The translations under genes and the position numbers were made by a program. The notes below the pieces were generated by a model that had not been told where the DNA came from, did no database searches, and worked only from the letters and a program-made list of their open reading frames with translations. A stretch of DNA of 64,000 nt from Winogradskyella sp. MH6 (GTDB taxonomy: Bacteria > Bacteroidota > Bacteroidia > Flavobacteriales > Flavobacteriaceae): NCBI RefSeq assembly GCF_022810765.1, contig NZ_CP094494.1, positions 2,666,001-2,730,000 of the forward strand. Direction: 5' to 3'. Positions 44,736 through 54,269 of the stretch are shown piece by piece (position 1 is the first letter of the stretch; each line of letters begins with the position of its first letter).

Positions 44736-45726
44736 CCAACAATGGATGTTATTCATGCTTTTAACAGCAGCATTTATAACCTTTAGTAGTTGTAATAATG
44801 ACGATGACAGTTCAGATTTAGACGGTAACTGGGTAAAGGTATCAACCTTTAACGAAGAGGCACGTAGTAGCTCTGCCGCTTTTACTATTGGTAATGTAGG
44901 CTATATGGGCACAGGTTACGATGGAGATGATTATTATAACGATTTCTGGAGCTATAATATGGATACCAATTCATGGCAGCAATTGGCAGATTATCCTGGT
45001 ATAGAGCGCAGTTCTGCAACAGCATTTACTATTGGAGAAGAAGGTTATATAGGTACAGGATACAATGGCGATAGTAATGAAGAATTAGAGGATTTTTATA
45101 AATACAACCCAATAAGCAATACTTGGGAAGCTATAGCAGATTTTGGCGGATCAGCACGCTATGGTGCTGTTGGTTTTGGTTCTGATACTTATGGTTATGT
45201 CGGTACGGGTTATGATGGTAGCGACAAAAAAGATTTTTGGAAATACAATCCAGACACAGATACATGGGAAGAAATCTTTGGCTTTGGCGGAGATAAGCGC
45301 AGAGAAGGTACCACATTTACTATTGGCAATGAGGTCTATCTGGTTACAGGAGTGAGTAATGGTATATATGAAGAGGATTTTTGGAAGTTTAATTTAGATA
45401 CCGAAACATGGACAGCCTTAGTAGATGTAGATGACGACGATGATGATTATGTACAACGCTCAAATGCTGTAGCATTTACTATGGATGGTAGGGGTTATGT
45501 AGCTTGTGGCGATTATTCTGGCAGCCAATCTAGTGTTTATGAGTATAATCCAGCCACAGAAGAATGGGAAGAGAAGACCGAATTTGAACTTTATGCCAGA
45601 CGAGATGCTATTGCCTTTGGTAATGGTTCTAGAGCATTTGTTGGTCTCGGTAGAAATGGTACACTTTATCTTGATGATTTTATGGAGTTTTATCCTAACG
45701 AAGAACAAGATGACGACGATAATTGA
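44716..45726 (+). CDS. Kelch-repeat lipoprotein
   Basis: A 336-residue protein with a lipoprotein signal (LLTAAFITFSSCNNDDD, Cys anchor followed by Asp, which suits Bacteroidota surface export). Six Kelch blades of 45-50 residues follow, each with a version of AFTIGxxGYxGTGYDG and NPxTxTWE, closing into a beta-propeller. The C-terminus is very acidic (EEQDDDDN) and another acidic run sits in blade 5. Kelch propellers bind proteins or sugars; no catalytic residues of galactose oxidase are evident. It overlaps the barrel gene upstream by 20 bases, so the two probably form a complex on the cell surface. Confidence 0.87.
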   Translation: MMQTKNNQQWMLFMLLTAAFITFSSCNNDDDSSDLDGNWVKVSTFNEEARSSSAAFTIGNVGYMGTGYDGDDYYNDFWSYNMDTNSWQQLADYPGIERSSATAFTIGEEGYIGTGYNGDSNEELEDFYKYNPISNTWEAIADFGGSARYGAVGFGSDTYGYVGTGYDGSDKKDFWKYNPDTDTWEEIFGFGGDKRREGTTFTIGNEVYLVTGVSNGIYEEDFWKFNLDTETWTALVDVDDDDDDYVQRSNAVAFTMDGRGYVACGDYSGSQSSVYEYNPATEEWEEKTEFELYARRDAIAFGNGSRAFVGLGRNGTLYLDDFMEFYPNEEQDDDDN

Positions 45727-45872
45727 TAGTTAGTTTTAAATTTTGATTTGATTGATGGTTATTAACCTAAATGAGGCTGGTTAATAGCGGTTGGTAGTGT
45801 TCGAGTGGCAGAACTATGATTTTGTTTTGCCCTCGACACTCTTCAACTTTATTTTTAAGAATAATTATTTTT

Positions 45873-46235
45873 ATGAAAGCAGTTTTAAAACAATACAGTA
45901 CGCTATTAAAAACTCTGGGTTTTATGATTATGTTAAGTGTTCTTATAATTACACTTCTAAAGACACAATCTCCAAAAGAAAAGAGAACTGAAATTACATA
46001 TAGCATTGAAGTTGTAAAAGAAAATGGTAACTGGTTGTATAAAGTTTACAGAGATGATCTACTGTATATTAAACAAGAATATGTGCCAGCCGTATATGGT
46101 AAACAAAGGTTTGCCTCTAAAAATGATGCAAACCAGGTAGCACAATTAGTTTTAAACAAGTTACAGAAACAACAATTACCCTTAATTACTAAAGAAGAGT
46201 TAATTGCATGTAAAATTGCTTTTCAGCCCTTATAA
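45873..46235 (+). CDS. DUF4907 domain-containing membrane-anchored protein
   Basis: The ATG at 45873 opens a 120-residue protein with one N-terminal hydrophobic segment (LLKTLGFMIMLSVLIITLL), probably an anchor or uncleaved signal. The periplasmic part matches DUF4907: YSIEVVKENGNWLYKVYRDDLLYIKQEYVPAV, FASKNDANQVAQLVLNKLQKQQLPLITKEEL. The function of the family is unknown; it is often found beside Kelch proteins. A longer frame upstream is set aside because it lacks sense as a signal. The kinase gene starts 26 bases after the stop. Confidence 0.75.
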   Translation: MKAVLKQYSTLLKTLGFMIMLSVLIITLLKTQSPKEKRTEITYSIEVVKENGNWLYKVYRDDLLYIKQEYVPAVYGKQRFASKNDANQVAQLVLNKLQKQQLPLITKEELIACKIAFQPL

Positions 46236-46248
46236 AATACTAGTTTTG
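46216..46248 (+). promoter_or_regulatory. Promoter of the histidine kinase-response regulator pair
   Basis: TTG (46216-46218), a 22-base spacer and TAGTTTTG (46241-46248) fit the Bacteroidota promoter. It sits in the end of the DUF4907 gene, 14 bases before the kinase GTG start, so the regulator pair can be transcribed apart from the upstream module. Confidence 0.5.
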
Positions 46249-46261
46249 TCAAAATTGTGTT

Positions 46262-47296
46262 GTGAAAAAACTTCAAAGTAAGATTATTATAATTCATATT
46301 GTTGTATGGGTAGGACTTAGCCTATTTCCATTACTAATTACGTATGTAGATTTAGGTATTATTCCTAATAACTTGTTTATAAAACAACTTTTGCGACCTG
46401 TTTTGTTTTACACCAACTATTTAATATTTGTCCCTTTTTTACTATTAAGACGGAAGGTAGCTCTGTATATTTTAGTATCCTTTTTGTTTTTATTTCTCTA
46501 CAACTATATTACAGAAACATTAATTTTTAATTTTTCTGATATTGGGGAGCAATTGCCTTTTCGTAAACCACCTAATGGTCCAAAACCTACGTTTAATATG
46601 CGGTATGTGGTGCCTGCAGTTTTTTCATTAACTGTTTATTTATTAGGTGGAATTTATGCATTAGTAATAGATTTTTATAAAAGAGAACGAATCTCAAGAG
46701 CTATGGAGCACGAGAAGACAGATATAAGACTTCAATATTTAAGAAACCAATTAAATCCTCACTTTTTGTTTAACTCTTTAAACAGTATTTATTCTTTGGT
46801 GAGAAGAAAATCAGACGATGCGCCAGAAGCAGTGATTACACTTTCAGAGTTAATGCGTTATATGTTGTATGAAGCAAACGATAAAGAAGTGCCACTAGAA
46901 AAAGAATTAGACTATATTCAAAATTATATCTCACTTCAGCGCCTTAGAATTAAAAACAGTGAAGACGTAAAAATTAATATACACGGCAATTCCAAAGGAC
47001 TTAAGATCTATCCGTTAATACTCATTACGTTTATTGAAAACGCCTTTAAATACGGAACCGATTACAAAGGGAAAACTTTTATAGACATTAAGATTAATAT
47101 CATAGAGAATCAGCTTCATTTTTATGTAAAGAATAATATAGGTATACATAAAGAAGATAAAGAAAACTCAGGCATAGGTTTAGAAAACATAAAGAGTCAG
47201 TTGCAGTATCTTTATAATGAACAACACAATCTATCAATAGATTCTAAACAAGGCTATTACGAAGTCAATCTAACTTTAAACCTTAATACACAATGA
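46262..47296 (+). CDS. LytS-type sensor histidine kinase
   Basis: A 344-residue membrane kinase. The start is a GTG, since no in-frame ATG lies nearby and the first residues (KKLQSKIIIIHIVVWVGLSLFPLLI) already form the first membrane helix. Four hydrophobic helices span about residues 8-140, without a sizeable external domain. The kinase core has the LytS H-box RNQLNPHFLFNSLNSI (His at about 165), N-box LILITFIENAFKYG and G-box NSGIGLENIKSQL. The next gene, a LytTR regulator, overlaps by 4 bases (ATGA). The signal sensed is unknown; the neighbouring envelope genes are the likely context. Confidence 0.92.
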   Translation: MKKLQSKIIIIHIVVWVGLSLFPLLITYVDLGIIPNNLFIKQLLRPVLFYTNYLIFVPFLLLRRKVALYILVSFLFLFLYNYITETLIFNFSDIGEQLPFRKPPNGPKPTFNMRYVVPAVFSLTVYLLGGIYALVIDFYKRERISRAMEHEKTDIRLQYLRNQLNPHFLFNSLNSIYSLVRRKSDDAPEAVITLSELMRYMLYEANDKEVPLEKELDYIQNYISLQRLRIKNSEDVKINIHGNSKGLKIYPLILITFIENAFKYGTDYKGKTFIDIKINIIENQLHFYVKNNIGIHKEDKENSGIGLENIKSQLQYLYNEQHNLSIDSKQGYYEVNLTLNLNTQ

Positions 47297-48027
47297 AATG
47301 TATAATTATAGATGATGAGCCTTTAGCAGTAGACGTTATAGAGTCTTACTGCAAAGCAATAGGAGGTGTAGAGGTCATTAAAACTTTTACAAATGCCTTA
47401 GAGGCACTAGAGTTTATTAATAATCAAAATATACAATTAGTGTTTTCTGATATAGAAATGCCCAACATTAATGGTATTGATTTGGTAAAATCCTTAGAAG
47501 GCAAAGTGCCATACTTCATTTTTACTACAGCATATCCGCAATATGCTTTAGAAGGGTTCGATCTCAATGCCGTAGATTACTTAGTAAAGCCAATACCTTT
47601 TCCGCGCTTTATAAAAGCAGTGAACAGAGTAAAAGAGATGATAAAACTGAATAATATTCAAACATCTTTCAATGTCTCTTCTGCAGGTAGTATTAGTCTA
47701 GAATCAAGTACTAAAGATGATTTTATTTTTGTAAAATCTGAATATGAAAACGTAAAGTTGGAAGTAAGGGATATTACTTATATTCAGGGGCTTAAGGATT
47801 ATTTAAAAATTCATAATGGTACCAATAAGTCAGTGCTTACTTTGATGAATTTCAAAGAAATACAAGCTAAACTACCAGAAACTACTTTTATTAGAGTTCA
47901 TCGTTCCTTTGTGGTTAATGTTAACAAAATTAATTCAATACAAAAAAACCGAATTATAATTGATGGAGAGCGCATACCTATTGGAGAAAGCTACAAATCT
48001 TTGGTGTATAACAGACTAGATATATAA
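47293..48027 (+). CDS. LytTR-family response regulator
   Basis: A 244-residue transcription regulator. Residues 1-120 form the receiver with the acidic pair (IIIDDEP), phospho-acceptor Asp53 in VFSDIEMPNINGIDLV, the Thr in FTTAYP and Lys in YLVKPIPF. Residues 140-244 are the LytTR DNA-binding domain (FVKSEYENVKLEVRDITYIQGLKDYLKIH, then FIRVHRSFVVNVNKI). Phosphorylation should come from the kinase encoded just upstream. Possible targets are the Kelch module or the adhesin downstream. LytTR half-sites were looked for in those gaps but not found in clear form. Confidence 0.93.
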   Translation: MKCIIIDDEPLAVDVIESYCKAIGGVEVIKTFTNALEALEFINNQNIQLVFSDIEMPNINGIDLVKSLEGKVPYFIFTTAYPQYALEGFDLNAVDYLVKPIPFPRFIKAVNRVKEMIKLNNIQTSFNVSSAGSISLESSTKDDFIFVKSEYENVKLEVRDITYIQGLKDYLKIHNGTNKSVLTLMNFKEIQAKLPETTFIRVHRSFVVNVNKINSIQKNRIIIDGERIPIGESYKSLVYNRLDI

Positions 48028-48046
48028 CCCTTTAATAATTAAACAT

Positions 48047-48070
48047 ACTATACCCTTTATTAGGTATAGT
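48047..48070. promoter_or_regulatory. Palindromic operator-like element upstream of the adhesin
   Basis: Inverted repeat ACTATACC/GGTATAGT (48047-48054, 48063-48070) with an 8-base centre CTTTATTA, followed by TTTAC. A closely similar element, ATACCC-T6-GGGTAT followed by GGTTTGC, lies at 62548-62565 upstream of the last gene. A second perfect palindrome, TATGATATCATA, is at 48076-48087. The distance to the adhesin ATG is about 150 bases. Confidence 0.5.
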
Positions 48071-48216
48071 TTACTTATGATATCATAACTAATTTAGCTT
48101 TAAAGGGTTACCGTTTAAAGAAAATATGGCTATCTAAACGAAAAATAACCCTGTGGATATATTTTGTTTTGGTTTTTTTTCTATTTTACTCATTGTTAAT
48201 TAGCTATTAATCAATT

Positions 48217-51200
48217 ATGGGATATCATAAACGCCATGCCTTTGCATTGCTTTTTTACATGTGCATAGGTATAGCTGCCGCTTATAATATATCTGCGTTT
48301 ATAAGGGTTCAGCCTAAATCTAAAGTAGAGTTACCACCTTCGGGAAGTATAACAGGAACCACTACCGTTTGTCTTAATGAGACACCACAGCCTGTAATTA
48401 CCTTTACAGGTTCGGGAGGTGCTGCTCCTTACACCTTTACCTATACTTTGAATGGAGGTGCCAATCAGACGATATCGAGTACAGGTACAAACGATTCTGC
48501 GACATTGCCTGTTAATACAGGTACAGCAGGTACTTATACTTATGTGTTAGTTTCTGTTACAGATGATAACAACGCTACTGAAACTGCAAGTGGTACGGCT
48601 ACTGTTACGGTTGCAAATCCGCCAACAGTTAGTTTCACTTTTAATGATGGAGGTTGTTCTGCTGATGCGGTGAACTTTGATGCTACAGCCTCTGGTAATG
48701 GTCCTTTTACATACATTTGGTCTTTTGGTGATGGAGCTAGCTCTACCAATGAAGACCCTTCGCATATCTATGATGCCTTTGGTTGTGGGTTTTCAAACTA
48801 TACCGCAACATTAGAAGTTACGGATGCCAATGGTTGTACCGCTTCAGTTTCTAATACTGTGAATGTGGAGCAACGACCGGATTTGAGTTTTGAGGATTTA
48901 GATGCCCAGTTTACTGCTCCTTTTGATAATTGTGGTAATAATACCGTAGATCCTGCATACACGATAAATGTTGGTAATACCTCAACCTCTGCGGCATGTA
49001 TCACCTCTTATGATATTGATTGGGGAGATGGTACATCTGAGACCAATGTTACGTTTCCTCTAACGCATACTTATGCTAATTTAGGATCTTTCAATATGGT
49101 GATTACAGGCTATGGAGATAGTGGTTGTAATGCTACGGAAACCATTTTGGTAAAAAATTCCAGTAATCCTATAGGTGCGATTATTAGTCCGGGAAACACT
49201 GTAAATCTATGTTTGCCAGCCAATGAGCTCTCTTTTGCTATAGGTTCTTGGGGCCCTAATCCGCCAGACACCACGTATTTTATAGATTATGGTGATGGAG
49301 CACAGGCGACTTATACGCAAGACGATTTGATTGCAGCAGTAGCGAACTATGACCCTAATAATCCTGAATTGGCAGACCCTTTTCCGATTCCGCATGAATA
49401 TACCGAATCGAATTGTCCGAATCCTAATTATACGATAACGCTGATTATTGCGACCTCTTGCGGCCAGACTGTACTGACGGCAGGACCGATTATTATATTG
49501 TCGCAACCCGAAGTAGATTTTGAGTTTGACAACCCTAGTTGTGTTAATACCGCTGTACAGTTTACCAATCTTACTGAAGGAGGTTTTGGGCCTAATTGTG
49601 TTACCCAAGCTGCCCATAACTGGGATTTTGGTGATGGCACGACGTCTAATTTAGAAAACCCAACCCATACTTATACCTCGCCAGGAACGTATACTGTGAC
49701 CTTAACCGAGGAAAACTTTTGTGGTTTGTCGGATCCTGTGGTAAAGACCATTTGTATAGAGCCTGGTTTGGTGGCTGATTTTTCATTAGATAGCAACGAT
49801 GGTTGTATTCCTTTTGATGTTGCAGCCACTAATACTACCGATTTATCACAATCTTGTGGTGGTGAAACCTATTTGTGGGAGGTGAGCTATGCTGCCGATT
49901 TTTGTGGCACCTCAGCATCTTGGGGTTTTACTAACAATACCGATGAGACTTCAGAAAACCCTTCATTTCAATTTTTAAATGCAGGAGTTTATACCATAAG
50001 TATGACCATTAGTAATTCTTGTGGTGATTTTACGACGACCCAACAAATTAATGTAAAGCGTCCACCAGCAGCTAGTATTACTGCTATTGCAGATGCTTGC
50101 GGTACGGCTAGTTTTAATCCTACAGCTACGGTTACTACGTGTGCGCCTGCTACGGATACCATAACTTATAGCTGGTCTTTTCCGGGAGGTACGCCAGCGA
50201 CATCCAATCAATTAGACCCAGGAACGATTAGCTATACCACGCCAGGTGACTATACCGTAACGTTTAGTGTGACTAATGCCTGTGGTACAGCTACGGTCAC
50301 TGAAGATTTTACAGTGAATGAGAGTCCTACGATTACCAATACCGATTTTGATCAAACCTTATGTTCGGGTAATGACAGTATTGCGATTGTGCTTACGTCT
50401 GACAATGCGACTACCACTTATACATGGACCTCTAATACTCCTGCTGGTTTAACAGGATATATTCCTAATGGTACGGGAGATACCATTCCGGCGCAAACGC
50501 TTGTGAATACCTTGGGTACACCTATTGACCTTATTTATACAGTAACACCAGATATTAATGGTTGTGTTGGGCCGTCGGTGAATTTTACGATTACCGTAGA
50601 GCCTGCGCCTTTTATAGATGTGCAACCACAACCCGAAGCCATTTGTCTTAACGGTACACCAAATGATTTATCCGTAAGCTATCAAGGAACAGGTACTCCA
50701 AGTTATCAGTGGTATGTGAATACTGTTGATGATACCACTAGTGGTACGGCTATTGCAGGAGCTACTAACCCAACGTATACACCACCAACGGATAGTGTAG
50801 GTACGCTATATTATTATGTGATTATCACGTTTACGACTGGTGATTGTAATGAGATTATATCGGCTACTGCGGCGATTACCGTAGAAGCTATAGCACAGAT
50901 TGACAGCGAGCCTATACCAACACAATCGCTTTGTGTGGGTGGCACTTCCGAAGCCCTTGTGGTTAATATTACTGGAGGTGCAGGAACGGTAAGTTACCAA
51001 TGGTATAGCAATACGACTAATACCAATACCGGAGGCACAGCCATTGCCGGAGCGACGTCCGCCAGTTATACACCACCTGTTTTTACAGCTTCAGGGACGT
51101 TTTATTATTATGCGGAGGTTAGTTTTACAGGAAGTGGCTGTTCAGGATTGGTAAGTGCAGTTGCAGAGGTTATCGTTGTTGATGATCCTGAGCTTACGAG

Positions 51201-54200
51201 TCCTGATTTTGGAATGCAAAGTGTTTGTCAGAATAGTGCTGTAAATGCTTTAGATGTAACAGTTTCAGGTGGATTAGGAACCATAACTTACCAATGGTAT
51301 GTCAATACTATAAATGATACCACTACAGGTACTGCCATTGCTGGAGCTACAGGAGCAACGTATACACCACCTTCGGATGTTGTAGGGACGTTATATTATT
51401 ATTGTATTGTAACTCAAGATGTCTCTGGTTGTGAGGTGACAAGTTCTGTCGCCACTATTGAAGTGACTGCTGCTGCTCAGTTTAGCAGCCAGCCGCTTTC
51501 GGACACGTTGTGTTTGGGAGATACTACCGCAGCGTTGAGCGTGTCTTATACCAATGGTACAGGTACAGCAAGTTATCAATGGTATGAGAATACCGTAAAT
51601 GATACGACTACAGGCACTGCTATTGCCGGAGCAACAACGGATACCTATCAACCTCTTGTTGGTACAGTAGGTACGACTTATTATTATGTGGTTATTACGT
51701 TTAATACCGGAGGTTGTTCTGAGATTATATCTGCTGTTGCAGAAATCACTGTTAATGCTACCCCAAGTATTGCTGATGGTACGGTGTTGATATGTAGTGG
51801 CAATACGTTTGAATTTTTACCAGGAAGCATTGCTGGTAACGTAGTTCCTGCTGGGACGACCTACACTTGGTCTGATCCTGTTGTGACTCCGGCAGGAAGT
51901 GTTACAGGTGCCTCAGCCCAAGCGACGCCTAGTGCTACCATTTCTCAGTTATTGACGAATACAACCATTAACCCAGCAACGGTAACTTATACTGTAACAC
52001 CAGATACCAATGGCTGTATCGGTGTTGATTTTGACGTTGTGGTGACGGTTAATCCTTCTATTAGTGTCGTTTCTACTGTAGAGAATAACAGTTGTTTTAA
52101 TTCTGATGATGCCTCTATTGCTATAACGATAACAGGAGGTATCCCTTTTACTACGGGAGATGCCTATCAGGTTAGTTGGGCAGGACCTAATGGTTTTGTG
52201 AGTAGTGCGACGACGCTTTCAAATTTAGAAGCTGGTACTTATACTTTAGATATTCTGGATGATGGAGGTTGTCCGTATAACGAGACCTTTACCATTACCG
52301 AGCCTGATGAACTTGTTTTTAGCGCGGTAAATTTTGACCCAGATACCATTTCTTGTTTCGGTGCCAATGATGGAGAAATTTCTATAGATATAAGTGGAGG
52401 TACAGCACCTTATACGTATAGCTGGACACGTAATGGTAATCCGTTTTCGAGTGCTGAGGATCTTGATAATTTAGAGCCAGGTACTTATGTGGTTACTGTA
52501 AGCGATGCTAATACTTGTGGGCCTATCAGTTCTACTTTTGAGATTGTTGAGCCTCCTTTATTGGACGTATCTTTACAAAGTCAGACCGACGTTATTTGTT
52601 TTGGTGACGCTACAGGAGCTATCACGGTTTCTACCGTTGGTGGTCGCCCAGGTTATACCTATAGCTGGACAGGTCCTAATGGTTTTACCAGTACCAGTGC
52701 TGATATCGCTAACTTATTTGCAGGTGCTTATGAGTTGACTGTAACCGATACTTCGGGTTGTACGGATACTTTGAATGTTGATATCCTTCAGAATGATCAA
52801 ATTACTATTGCTATTACGACCACGGAAATAGAATGTTATGGAGATAATGATGCGTCCATAATTATAAATAATATATCAGGTGGTGTAGCTCCTTATGATG
52901 TGGCTTGGAGTAACTTTGGTACTGGTATGAGTCAGTTTAATCTTTCAGCTGGCACATACACTATTACCATTACCGATGCTGAAGATTGTGTGCGCGAGTT
53001 TCCAATCGTCATTGATGAAGCACCAATTTTCCTCATTGACCCTGTTGTGACACAAATGTCTTGTGCAGGGGAAAACGATGCCAGTATTGTCCTTAATTTT
53101 CAAGGAGGTATTGCACCAATAACTGTGGTTTGGGATGATGATGCTACGGCAGGAGTAGAGCGTAATAATCTGGCACCAGGTAATTATAGTGTGACGATTA
53201 CCGATGGTACGCCTTGTGTGATTCAGGAGAGTTTTACCATTTTCAATATACTGCCTTTACAATTGTCGGCTAATGTTACCGATGCTTTAGATTGTGATGA
53301 TACCAATAGTGGTGCTATTAATCTATTGATACAAGGAGGCACACCACCGTTTTCGGTGTCCTGGTCTAATGGAGCGATTACCGAAGATTTAACAGCCATA
53401 CCACCTAATACTTATGTGGTTACGGTAACTGATGCTAATGGTTGTAGTATAGAAGGCAGTTGGGATGTGAACCGTTTTGAACCGTTGACTTTAGATGTGG
53501 ATACCCAATCTGAAGTGGATTGCGATACCAAAACCGTAAACCAAACCTTTGTGGCTATGGCCAGTGGTGGAGTGCCACCATTTACCTATAACTGGTCTAG
53601 TGGTATTGTGAGTGGTGCAAATAATGAATTAATGACCACCGATGCCGATGGTTTGGTACTGCTTGAAGTTACCGATGCCCAAGGCTGTACCACCAATTAT
53701 AGTCTCAATGTGGATATCCCAGTGTTGGGTGATCCTGACTTTGATGTGTCTTCTTTTGGCTTTAGCAATTTTGGGGTGTATTCTATTGAAGACCCAATAA
53801 CGTTTACCAATTTAGCGACAGGTGATTATGTAAGTATACTTTGGGATTTTGGGGATGGTAGTTTTTCGGGAGAAGAGAGTCCGACCCATACCTATGCCAA
53901 TGTTGGTTCGTATGTGGTGACGCAAACGGTTACTTATCCGTTTGGCTGTGTATATGAGCGTGTGATTACCTTGTATGTTGAAGAAGGTTATAAGTTAATT
54001 ATGCCAGATGCCTTTACACCAAATGAGGATGGGATTAATGATTTCTTTGGTCCTGTGTACGAAGGGCTCAATAGTTTGGAATTAAATATCTACGATACCT
54101 GGGGCAGTCTTATCTATACCGAAGACGATGATAATTTCACTGGTTGGAACGGTAAGATTAATGATGAGCTCGCCGAGAACGGTAATTACTATTACACCTT

Positions 54201-54264
54201 TAGTGCTAAAACATTTTACGGAAAAACCATTACAGCCCAAGGCGCTTTTGTATTTATAAAATAA
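48217..54264 (+). CDS. Giant cell-surface adhesin with PKD, Ig-like and SprB repeats and a type B T9SS sorting domain
   Basis: A 2015-residue surface protein. The N-terminus has a hydrophobic signal/anchor (HAFALLFYMCIGIAAAYNISAF). Residues about 130-720 hold several PKD-type domains (YIWSFGDGASS, YDIDWGDGTSE, HNWDFGDGTTS). Residues about 800-1180 contain four Ig-like repeats of roughly 95 residues, each with SYQWYxNT, GTAIAGAT, YTPP and TxYYY. Residues about 1280-1830 are SprB repeats (SCFGANDGEISIDISGG, AGTYTLDILDDGGC). A last PKD (ILWDFGDGSFSGEESPTHTY) leads to the gliding-motility-associated type B C-terminal domain (MPDAFTPNEDGINDFF to the end). It should be secreted by T9SS and act in adhesion or gliding. 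The PorP/SprF partner follows after 5 bases. Confidence 0.93.
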   Translation: MGYHKRHAFALLFYMCIGIAAAYNISAFIRVQPKSKVELPPSGSITGTTTVCLNETPQPVITFTGSGGAAPYTFTYTLNGGANQTISSTGTNDSATLPVNTGTAGTYTYVLVSVTDDNNATETASGTATVTVANPPTVSFTFNDGGCSADAVNFDATASGNGPFTYIWSFGDGASSTNEDPSHIYDAFGCGFSNYTATLEVTDANGCTASVSNTVNVEQRPDLSFEDLDAQFTAPFDNCGNNTVDPAYTINVGNTSTSAACITSYDIDWGDGTSETNVTFPLTHTYANLGSFNMVITGYGDSGCNATETILVKNSSNPIGAIISPGNTVNLCLPANELSFAIGSWGPNPPDTTYFIDYGDGAQATYTQDDLIAAVANYDPNNPELADPFPIPHEYTESNCPNPNYTITLIIATSCGQTVLTAGPIIILSQPEVDFEFDNPSCVNTAVQFTNLTEGGFGPNCVTQAAHNWDFGDGTTSNLENPTHTYTSPGTYTVTLTEENFCGLSDPVVKTICIEPGLVADFSLDSNDGCIPFDVAATNTTDLSQSCGGETYLWEVSYAADFCGTSASWGFTNNTDETSENPSFQFLNAGVYTISMTISNSCGDFTTTQQINVKRPPAASITAIADACGTASFNPTATVTTCAPATDTITYSWSFPGGTPATSNQLDPGTISYTTPGDYTVTFSVTNACGTATVTEDFTVNESPTITNTDFDQTLCSGNDSIAIVLTSDNATTTYTWTSNTPAGLTGYIPNGTGDTIPAQTLVNTLGTPIDLIYTVTPDINGCVGPSVNFTITVEPAPFIDVQPQPEAICLNGTPNDLSVSYQGTGTPSYQWYVNTVDDTTSGTAIAGATNPTYTPPTDSVGTLYYYVIITFTTGDCNEIISATAAITVEAIAQIDSEPIPTQSLCVGGTSEALVVNITGGAGTVSYQWYSNTTNTNTGGTAIAGATSASYTPPVFTASGTFYYYAEVSFTGSGCSGLVSAVAEVIVVDDPELTSPDFGMQSVCQNSAVNALDVTVSGGLGTITYQWYVNTINDTTTGTAIAGATGATYTPPSDVVGTLYYYCIVTQDVSGCEVTSSVATIEVTAAAQFSSQPLSDTLCLGDTTAALSVSYTNGTGTASYQWYENTVNDTTTGTAIAGATTDTYQPLVGTVGTTYYYVVITFNTGGCSEIISAVAEITVNATPSIADGTVLICSGNTFEFLPGSIAGNVVPAGTTYTWSDPVVTPAGSVTGASAQATPSATISQLLTNTTINPATVTYTVTPDTNGCIGVDFDVVVTVNPSISVVSTVENNSCFNSDDASIAITITGGIPFTTGDAYQVSWAGPNGFVSSATTLSNLEAGTYTLDILDDGGCPYNETFTITEPDELVFSAVNFDPDTISCFGANDGEISIDISGGTAPYTYSWTRNGNPFSSAEDLDNLEPGTYVVTVSDANTCGPISSTFEIVEPPLLDVSLQSQTDVICFGDATGAITVSTVGGRPGYTYSWTGPNGFTSTSADIANLFAGAYELTVTDTSGCTDTLNVDILQNDQITIAITTTEIECYGDNDASIIINNISGGVAPYDVAWSNFGTGMSQFNLSAGTYTITITDAEDCVREFPIVIDEAPIFLIDPVVTQMSCAGENDASIVLNFQGGIAPITVVWDDDATAGVERNNLAPGNYSVTITDGTPCVIQESFTIFNILPLQLSANVTDALDCDDTNSGAINLLIQGGTPPFSVSWSNGAITEDLTAIPPNTYVVTVTDANGCSIEGSWDVNRFEPLTLDVDTQSEVDCDTKTVNQTFVAMASGGVPPFTYNWSSGIVSGANNELMTTDADGLVLLEVTDAQGCTTNYSLNVDIPVLGDPDFDVSSFGFSNFGVYSIEDPITFTNLATGDYVSILWDFGDGSFSGEESPTHTYANVGSYVVTQTVTYPFGCVYERVITLYVEEGYKLIMPDAFTPNEDGINDFFGPVYEGLNSLELNIYDTWGSLIYTEDDDNFTGWNGKINDELAENGNYYYTFSAKTFYGKTITAQGAFVFIK
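50605..51759 (+). repeat. Four tandem coding repeats (Ig-like units) inside the adhesin
   Basis: Four units of about 290 bases (starting near 50605, 50890, 51181 and 51475) code for near-identical Ig-like domains. DNA identity is highest around the SYQWY and GTAIAGAT segments, where long runs are shared between units. Such tandem repeats can expand or contract by recombination and so change the length of the adhesin. Confidence 0.8.
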
Positions 54265-54269
54265 ACCCT

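Noticed and set aside
45131..45708. Frames on both strands inside the Kelch gene
   Set aside because: They are shadows of the propeller repeats; the Kelch frame has signal, lipobox and six full blades.
48540..51651. Many open frames on the minus strand opposite the adhesin
   Set aside because: They are mirror frames produced by the Thr/Gly/Asn-rich coding repeats, have no signal or family features, and lie fully inside a convincing gene.
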